From Eutrophocola sp964629325 (GTDB taxonomy: Bacteria > Pseudomonadota > Gammaproteobacteria > Pseudomonadales > Pseudohongiellaceae): a DNA stretch of 23,973 bases. The translations under genes were made by a program, and so were the position numbers. The stretch covers positions 1-23,973 of the forward strand of contig CAZVSC010000041.1 of assembly GCA_964629325.1 (NCBI GenBank), read 5' to 3'. Numbering within the stretch: the first letter of the stretch is position 1; the number at the start of each line of letters is the position of its first letter. The notes under the pieces were generated by a model. That model searched no databases. It was not told the DNA's origin and was given only the letters and a program-made list of their open reading frames with translations. Shown here one piece after another: positions 17,716-23,973 of this stretch.

Positions 17716-18027
17716 TCAGGCATTCCACTGGAAAGCGGCCAGGGAAAAGCGTTCCCCGATAAACACCACACCTTCGGCCTCAAGACGGCTTTTTTGCCGG
17801 TGCCAGGCATTGCTGTTGACCGGAAAAGACAACTGTCCCTTGCCGTTGACCACCCGATGCCAGGGTAGTTTCGTGCCTTTCGGGAGATTCTTCAGGGTAG
17901 TGCCGACATAGCGGGCATGGGACGGATACCCGGCAAGTCGCGCCACCTGGCCATAAGTGGCTACATTGCCGGCCGGAATGGCGGCAACAATCTGCCATAT
18001 TTCTTCCTTCAAGCTTGATGTCTGCAC
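17716..18027 (-). CDS. Alkyltransferase-like protein (ATL, MGMT family without catalytic Cys)
   Basis: The 103-residue protein is the DNA-binding domain of the O6-alkylguanine-DNA alkyltransferase family. The methyl-acceptor motif PCHRV is PWHRVVNGKG here (Trp56), the hallmark of ATL proteins, which bind and flag alkylated guanines for nucleotide excision repair instead of repairing them. Tyr25 (ATYGQVARLAG) and the arginine finger Arg39 (SHARYVG) are present at the same numbering as in the studied S. pombe Atl1. The start is GTG 18025-18027 with GGGGG about 6 bases upstream. It is divergent from fxsA with 47 bases between starts. Confidence 0.93.
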   Translation of the reverse strand: MQTSSLKEEIWQIVAAIPAGNVATYGQVARLAGYPSHARYVGTTLKNLPKGTKLPWHRVVNGKGQLSFPVNSNAWHRQKSRLEAEGVVFIGERFSLAAFQWNA

Positions 18028-18074
18028 ACGCTGCCCCCATTAGGGAAACTGCCACCCATGAAAAGGCGACGCCC

Positions 18075-18566
18075 ATGCGCGCATTATTTCTCATATTCCT
18101 CATCGTTCCCATTGCGGAGATGCTGCTGCTGTTCGAAGTCGCGGAGCATATCGGCGGCCTGAACACTGTGGGCCTGGTTGTGCTCACTGCGGTGATCGGC
18201 ATCCAGGTTCTTAAAATGCAGGGTCTTGCCACCATCACACGGGCGCAGAAACGCCTGGAAAGCGGGGAGCTGCCCGGGCAGGAGGTGCTGGAAGGGCTGT
18301 TCCTGGCCGTCGGCGGCGCCTTCCTGCTGACACCGGGATTTATTACCGACACGCTTGGTTTTATCTTCCTCATCGGACCGACCCGACGGTTGCTGGTCAA
18401 CTGGCTGATCCGCTCGGGAAAAATTGCCGTGTTCACCAGCCGTGGAGGCAGCGGGGGATTCACCTACACCCGCTATGCCGAACGTCGTGAAGACGGTGTC
18501 TACGAGGGTGAATACTCCCAGGAGAGCCCGGAAAATTCCCGCCTGGATGACCCCGACAGGCGCTGA
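18075..18566 (+). CDS. fxsA: FxsA family inner-membrane protein
   Basis: I start this at ATG 18075 (MRALFLIFLIVPIAEMLLLFEV), giving 163 residues, close to E. coli FxsA (158). An upstream in-frame TTG-ATG pair would add about 20 polar residues and overlap the ATL start. Family sequence is clear: an N-terminal membrane helix with PIAEM, TVGLVVLTAVIGIQVLKMQGL, a cytoplasmic segment (LESGELPGQEVLEGL), then GGAFLLTPGFITDTLGFIFLIGPTRR. The tail after the last helix is hydrophilic. FxsA overproduction affects F-plasmid exclusion of phage T7 in E. coli; its normal function is poorly known. Its position just upstream of groES-groEL matches E. coli. Confidence 0.93.
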   Translation: MRALFLIFLIVPIAEMLLLFEVAEHIGGLNTVGLVVLTAVIGIQVLKMQGLATITRAQKRLESGELPGQEVLEGLFLAVGGAFLLTPGFITDTLGFIFLIGPTRRLLVNWLIRSGKIAVFTSRGGSGGFTYTRYAERREDGVYEGEYSQESPENSRLDDPDRR

Positions 18567-18601
18567 TTCCGGGTTTTTTCAATCTTTTTGGCTTGCCGCC
18601 A

Positions 18602-18628
18602 TTGAAATTGCTCCAAACAGCCCCATCT
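18602..18628 (+). promoter_or_regulatory. Sigma-32 heat-shock promoter of groES-groEL
   Basis: TTGAAA (18602-18607), a 13-base spacer and CCCCATCT (18621-18628) match the sigma-32 consensus closely. Transcription would begin near 18635, about 175 bases before groES. No CIRCE-type inverted repeat is visible between here and groES, so HrcA control is not indicated. Confidence 0.8.
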
Positions 18629-18808
18629 TGAGGGTTCAAATCGGGGGTTTGGGGATAAAAAAGCCGGAAACTCCATGATTTGCAACGAATTTCAGGCAGC
18701 CTGGAAAAGTGCGGGATGCCAACAGGGGAACCCGGCATTATGCCCTTCCCGTAAGACAGAAAACCTTAACTACCGTTTGTTTAACCAAGAGTGTTGGAGA
18801 CCTAAAGC

Positions 18809-19114
18809 ATGAACATTCGTCCGTTACAAGACCGAGTCGTCGTGAAACGAAAAGAAGAAGAAACCAAATCTGCCGGCGGCATCGTTTTACCGGGCTCAGC
18901 CACTGAAAAACCCGCCCAGGGTGAAGTTGTGGCAGTCGGTCCGGGCCGCCTGATGGATAACGGTGAAATCCGTCCGGTCGACGTCAAAGTCGGCGATACC
19001 GTCCTCTTTGGCAAATATGCCAGCAACACTGTGAAGATTGGTGATGATGAATTGCTGATCCTGAACGAAAGCGAAATCTTCGGAGTGCTGGTAGACAGCA
19101 AGAAGAAAAAGTAA
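18809..19114 (+). CDS. groES: Co-chaperonin GroES
   Basis: GroES is the heptameric lid of the GroEL folding chamber. The 101-residue protein begins MNIRPLQDRVVVKRKEEE and contains the mobile loop with GGIVLPGSATEKPAQGEVVAVGPG, then VKVGDTVLFGKYA and the typical C-terminal DDELLILNESEIFGVL. A GGAG ribosome-binding site precedes the ATG. The C-terminus carries a short lysine run (SKKKK), making it slightly longer than E. coli GroES. groEL follows after 64 bases in the same operon. Confidence 0.98.
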   Translation: MNIRPLQDRVVVKRKEEETKSAGGIVLPGSATEKPAQGEVVAVGPGRLMDNGEIRPVDVKVGDTVLFGKYASNTVKIGDDELLILNESEIFGVLVDSKKKK

Positions 19115-19178
19115 ATCCGCAGAACTGCAACCAATTCGAAAGACTAACCAACAGATTTTAAGTTAAAGGAACATCACC

Positions 19179-20819
<1,641 letters not shown>

Positions 20820-20844
20820 CAGCTGTCCAGCTAAACAAATCCAT

Positions 20845-20877
20845 AAAAACCCCCGCACTTTGCGGGGGTTTTTATTT
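20845..20877 (+). terminator. Rho-independent terminator of groES-groEL
   Basis: ACCCCCGCA (20849-20857) pairs with TGCGGGGGT (20861-20869) around a 3-base CTT loop, followed by TTTTATTT. A run of A bases upstream extends the stem. It begins 25 bases after the groEL stop. Confidence 0.95.
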
Positions 20878-21164
20878 GCGGATCTGCTGCGCTCGCAATC
20901 TTTTCGTTGCTGGTGTGCTCAGTCGGTCATGTCTCGTCGTATACACTCCCTCCCTGTGCGCACAGGCGCCTCGATCTTGCATCGCTCGCGACGATCCGGC
21001 GGCTGGTCTGGTGAGGAAGAGAACTTTTTCTTGGGAAAGGGCGTCAAACCGGTAGAAAGTACTGTAGGAACACCCCGTATCAGGCTAATTTTCCAGAAAT
21101 TTAATTAGGCAAATTTTGCCAACAGGATTTTTTTCTTGCCGGGAAAGACCCTATAATAGCCGGC
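20878..21164. other. Intergenic stretch after groEL, possible dispersed repeat
   Basis: No convincing gene lies here; an 82-codon open frame (20860-21108) starts inside the terminator and has an Arg/Ser/Cys-rich composition with no domain character. The segment contains CTGCTGCGCTCGC (20884-20896), whose reverse complement also occurs at 4929-4941 in another post-gene spacer, and CGCTCGCGACG (20983-20993), whose reverse complement occurs at 4925-4935. The last 90 bases are AT-rich and lead into a -10 element. Confidence 0.5.
21152..21157 (+). promoter_or_regulatory. Consensus -10 element adjacent to a start codon
   Basis: A perfect TATAAT ends 7 bases before the ATG at 21165, so transcription should begin at or within a few bases of that start codon. 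The -35 position (about 21129-21134) is only a T-run. There is no Shine-Dalgarno sequence in the gap, consistent with a leaderless mRNA. Confidence 0.55.
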
Positions 21165-21929
21165 ATGTCCAGAGACGATCATTTAGACGATATACCCAGC
21201 ATCGTGCCGGAGCGCGATGAACTGGTGTCCCACCGCAAGAAAAAACGCGGCAATTCGATTGCCGTGGTCGAGGAAACCGCAGTTTCCACCGGCACCGGTG
21301 GCGGCGTCATTTTCATGCTCACCATCCTTACCCTTGGCCTGTTCGCCACGGGAGGTGCCGGTTATTACTTTTACACTGAGGGCCTGCAGATGCAGGAGCA
21401 GCTCAACGCTGCCCAGGGGCGCATCATGCAGCTGCAGAATCGCCTGAACCTGACCGACGAAGCTGCACAGCAGTCCAGCGGCACGTTGCTGGAGAAGGTG
21501 GACGCCAACTTCACCCAGATCGACCTGCTGTGGGCCAACTACCGCAACCACACCGCCAGCCTGGCCGAAATCAACAAGTTTGTGGAAAGCGCCAAGGGCA
21601 CCATCACCTCGATGGAAGGCGCCATCTCCGGTCACAGCAAGACCCTGAACGAGGCGACTGCGCAACTGACCAACATGCAGGCACGCCTGGAGACCATCAC
21701 CAGCAATATCGCCGGCATGGACGATCTCGATGACCAGCTGACGTCCATACTCAGCGACCTCAACGGTGTCAAAACCACGGTTGCCAGCCTGCAGAACGGG
21801 CTGGCCAGCCGGGTAAGCTCCACCGAGCAGGACATCGAGTCCATCAACGTCTATCGGTTACAGTTAAATCAGACCCTTAGTTCGATTCAGGATCGCCTCA
21901 ACGCCCTGCAGTCCCTCGTAGGCCAGTAG
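21165..21929 (+). CDS. Membrane-anchored coiled-coil protein of unknown function
   Basis: I do not recognise a named family. The 254-residue protein has a charged N-terminal cytoplasmic segment (about residues 1-45, including RKKKRG), one membrane helix (about 48-69, VIFMLTILTLGLFATGGAGYYF) and a long region (about 72-254) with heptad-like hydrophobic spacing and many Gln, Asn, Thr and Ser residues, predicted to be a periplasmic coiled coil. There is no signal cleavage site, catalytic motif or Cys. The layout is like periplasmic scaffold or tether proteins. The start has no ribosome-binding site but a TATAAT box directly upstream. It is monocistronic, with a terminator 50 bases downstream. 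Confidence 0.85.
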   Translation: MSRDDHLDDIPSIVPERDELVSHRKKKRGNSIAVVEETAVSTGTGGGVIFMLTILTLGLFATGGAGYYFYTEGLQMQEQLNAAQGRIMQLQNRLNLTDEAAQQSSGTLLEKVDANFTQIDLLWANYRNHTASLAEINKFVESAKGTITSMEGAISGHSKTLNEATAQLTNMQARLETITSNIAGMDDLDDQLTSILSDLNGVKTTVASLQNGLASRVSSTEQDIESINVYRLQLNQTLSSIQDRLNALQSLVGQ

Positions 21930-21980
21930 CAGCTGCTGCCCCTGAGCCAGACACGACCTCAATCAAGTCAGGAAGCCGGG

Positions 21981-22008
21981 AAAGGGGAGTCTACTCCCCT
22001 TTCTTTAT
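21981..22008 (+). terminator. Rho-independent terminator after the coiled-coil gene
   Basis: AAAGGGGAG (21981-21989) pairs perfectly with CTCCCCTTT (21994-22002) around TCTA, followed by CTTTAT. It lies 51 bases after the stop of the coiled-coil gene and 17 bases before the convergent tannase-family gene ends, and could serve both strands. Confidence 0.8.
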
Positions 22009-22024
22009 CAGGCAGGTGTATATA

Positions 22025-23614
22025 TCAGGGCGCTACGCACTGGAAGTTTGAGGCGGCATCGATACTGCCGCTGCCGTCATAGCGTGCGACTTCGGGGTAG
22101 GGACAAAGCGGGCGGGAGCGGATCACTTCACCGTTGACGATCTTCCTGGCTTCCAGCCTGACCGGGACCACCCCGGCCTCCACCCAGTCGATCACTGCGG
22201 TCACGGCATCGTTCTGGTCGGGACCCAGTCCGCCGGCGCAATGGGTCATGCCGGGCAGCATGAACAGGCGGATGAAATCGGTCGCATCGGGACCGTTCGC
22301 CGCCAGGGCGCGCTCGTAGTATTCCACCCCCATCATGGGCTGCAGTATCTGGTCGGCCCATCCGTAGGTCATGATGACCTTGCCGCCTTTTTCACGGAAC
22401 GCGCTCAGGTCGGCATCGCGGGCGTCCGCGAGCCGGCTCCAGCGGTCGAACAGCCCGGTATCCCTGTCAAAATCGAAATTACGGAAATCATAGTCGGGCC
22501 GGGGCGGATCGAACGCCAGGTATTGCAAGGTGCCTATGCCAAGGCCGAAATCTCCGGTGAAACCGCCGGCCTCAACCGGGACGATCAGGCCCAGCCAGGG
22601 ACTCGCGGCAGTGCCGTTGGCACCGGTGACCAGCTGCTCGCTGCCGGGCTCGAAGCCTGGAAATATCTGGCTGTCATCACTGGTTCGCGGGCCGTCATAC
22701 ACTTTCTGTATGGCCTCTGCCTGGGCAGGGGTCAGGCAGGAGTCGTTGTCCTGTCCGGCGGCACAGGCGGGCACATCGACGGGCACATCGATCGCACAGT
22801 AGCGGGGATCATCGATCAGGCCGTCTTCCAGGCCGTCGATGGCGTCGCACTTGGCCATGACGTGTTCGGCCAGCAGTGCCAGTTTGCCTGCGGTCAGCCC
22901 GACATCCGCAACAGCCTGGTGATTCCAGATGGCGCCCATGCTGAAGCCGGTCTGGTGCACCCAGGGTGCATTCGCCACGATGCCGTCAAAGTCGTCGGGG
23001 TAGCGCTGGGCTTCCAGCATGCCCTGGCGGCCGCCGTTGGAGCAGGAGTTCCAGTAGGCGTAATCCACGGCGCGGGCATAGTAGCGGGCGATGATCGCCT
23101 TGGCGGTCACGGCGGTGAGATGCACGGCGCGGTAGGCGTAGTCGACCGCCTTCTGCGGGTTGCTGAGTACGAAGGTGGCGCCGGGCTCCTCGTCCGAATT
23201 GTGGCCGGTGTTGGTGCTGGCCGCGGCGAAGCCGTGCTGCAGGGCACCGCTGCGGGCGGCGATCTGGGCGGGGGAGTCCGGCCGCTGGCCGGCATGGCCG
23301 CCGTTGCCGGTCATGAAGAAGCGCCCGTTCCAGGTGTCCGGCAGTTCCACCACGAAGGTGATTTCGGGATCCAGCATGCCGCTGACACGGCAATGTGCCG
23401 GACTGTTGCCGGATGCGGGAATTACCTGGCTGCTGATGGCCACAAGGTCGGGGAGGGTGATGTTGGCAATGGCCGCACAACTCATGCCCGGCGCATGCTC
23501 GGCTCGGCTGTAGCCGGCCAGTGAATCAGGCGCATTGGCAAAGGGTTGGGCCAGTACTGCCTGCAAAGGCAGGGCAAGGCCGAGCGCGATAACCAGTTTT
23601 CCTGTTGTTGTCAT
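22025..23614 (-). CDS. Tannase/feruloyl esterase family hydrolase, exported
   Basis: The 529-residue alpha/beta hydrolase should cleave ester bonds of phenolic or similar compounds outside the cytoplasm. A signal peptide is clear (MTTTGKLVIALGLALPLQAVLA, cleavage near residue 22). The nucleophile motif is CSNGGRQGM (Cys191-Ser192), the acid is Asp421 in GWADQILQP, and the His motif is MTHCAGG (His458-Cys459). Cys191 and Cys459 form the CS-D-HC arrangement in which a disulfide links the residues next to catalytic Ser and His, a family hallmark. Further Cys residues (GMSCAAI, HCRVSG, CDAIDG...DDPRYC, DSC) match the usual lid and calcium-site region. The true substrate is unknown. It follows the partial gene on the same strand after 62 bases. 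Confidence 0.93.
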   Translation of the reverse strand: MTTTGKLVIALGLALPLQAVLAQPFANAPDSLAGYSRAEHAPGMSCAAIANITLPDLVAISSQVIPASGNSPAHCRVSGMLDPEITFVVELPDTWNGRFFMTGNGGHAGQRPDSPAQIAARSGALQHGFAAASTNTGHNSDEEPGATFVLSNPQKAVDYAYRAVHLTAVTAKAIIARYYARAVDYAYWNSCSNGGRQGMLEAQRYPDDFDGIVANAPWVHQTGFSMGAIWNHQAVADVGLTAGKLALLAEHVMAKCDAIDGLEDGLIDDPRYCAIDVPVDVPACAAGQDNDSCLTPAQAEAIQKVYDGPRTSDDSQIFPGFEPGSEQLVTGANGTAASPWLGLIVPVEAGGFTGDFGLGIGTLQYLAFDPPRPDYDFRNFDFDRDTGLFDRWSRLADARDADLSAFREKGGKVIMTYGWADQILQPMMGVEYYERALAANGPDATDFIRLFMLPGMTHCAGGLGPDQNDAVTAVIDWVEAGVVPVRLEARKIVNGEVIRSRPLCPYPEVARYDGSGSIDAASNFQCVAP

Positions 23615-23676
23615 GATGCCCCCCGGTCAGGTATTGGTTGCCGGCAGTCTGGCCGGCGAGGAAATCATTCTATGAC

Positions 23677-23973
23677 TTACTGGCCCAATGTGCACTCAAG
23701 GAACTGGCTGCGCGATTGCAGCGGAGCGGAGAGCGACAGGCTGTGCCAGAGCAGGCGTGTCTCTGCGCTCACCAGCAGGGTATGCCGAACGGATTCGACC
23801 ATCCAGGTAAAGGGCCCGGCATCGGAGATTGCCTGCATGTCGACAGCGCTGCCTTCATAGGAGAGTTGGTAGCTGCCGGCGCCGTTGTTATCCAGCTGCT
23901 GCGGTTCCAGGCGAAACGTGATCTCCCCCTCGACGGCCTCGCACTGGCCGGCGGCGTCGCACACACGCTCGAT
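23677..23973 (-). CDS. Unrecognised protein, C-terminal part (cut by window edge)
   Basis: The frame is open from the window edge (23973) to a TAA at 23677-23679, giving the last 98 residues of a longer protein; a GTG at 23962-23964 is in frame but probably not the start. The visible part begins IERVCDAAGQCEAVEGEITFRL and ends SRSQFLECTLGQ. Three Cys residues and alternating hydrophobic residues suggest an extracytoplasmic beta-rich protein, which would suit the adjacent exported esterase, but no family is recognised. Confidence 0.6.
   Translation of the reverse strand: MERVCDAAGQCEAVEGEITFRLEPQQLDNNGAGSYQLSYEGSAVDMQAISDAGPFTWMVESVRHTLLVSAETRLLWHSLSLSAPLQSRSQFLECTLGQ

Noticed and set aside
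20860..21108. 82-codon open frame after groEL
   Set aside because: It begins inside the terminator, has no ribosome-binding site, is Arg/Ser/Cys-rich, and overlaps words shared with another spacer, so it looks like translated repeat sequence.
22241..23524. Long plus-strand open frame (427 codons) opposite the tannase-family gene
   Set aside because: It is antisense to a gene with intact signal peptide and catalytic motifs, is rich in Gly, His, Ala and Val typical of high-GC shadow frames, and has no domain character.

Overview
The window looks like a chromosomal segment of a free-living, probably aquatic, gammaproteobacterium related to the Pseudomonas/Cellvibrio side of the class. The support is a type IV pilus locus (pilA divergent from pilB-pilC) close to nadC and ampD, as known from Pseudomonas, a homodimeric-type aceE followed by a two-lipoyl-domain aceF, and fxsA next to groES-groEL. 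Most genes are housekeeping. I see no CRISPR array, prophage, insertion sequence, tRNA or rRNA, and no convincing new defence or biosynthetic system. The most unusual signals are structural and regulatory.

Region 1-4900 (pilus locus and a small accessory block). The 5' end of pilC and all of pilB lie on the minus strand. A 390-base divergent control region carries a near-consensus sigma-54 promoter and a CRP/Vfr-like site in front of the pilin gene. That pilin keeps its leader, hydrophobic helix and Glu5, but breaks off after about 60 codons and runs into the truncated 3' end of an oppositely oriented membrane gene of the lysylphosphatidylglycerol synthase TM/flippase type. Both genes have lost their 3' parts at the same junction, which means a real deletion or an assembly misjoin. 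A SAM methyltransferase (minus) and a DUF1080 lipoprotein (plus) follow.

Region 4900-7000. nadC and a TIGR02281-like membrane aspartic protease (minus) are divergent from ampD (plus).

Region 7000-12700. The pyruvate dehydrogenase genes aceE and aceF are preceded by a 422-base region with a candidate promoter bracketed by two near-identical 15-bp operator-like repeats. The spacers around aceF carry an unusual GATAAAGG-type repeat family, in direct and inverted orientation, plus a REP-like hairpin. yajQ follows.

Region 12800-18600. A two-gene RND efflux operon (adaptor and permease, overlapping by 4 bases) faces an unrecognised exported protein. An alkyltransferase-like protein (minus) is divergent from fxsA (plus).

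Region 18600-23973. groES-groEL has a near-consensus sigma-32 promoter and a strong terminator. It is followed by a membrane-anchored coiled-coil protein of unknown function whose mRNA may be leaderless, then a tannase/feruloyl-esterase family enzyme (minus), and the 3' part of an unrecognised gene (minus) cut by the window edge.
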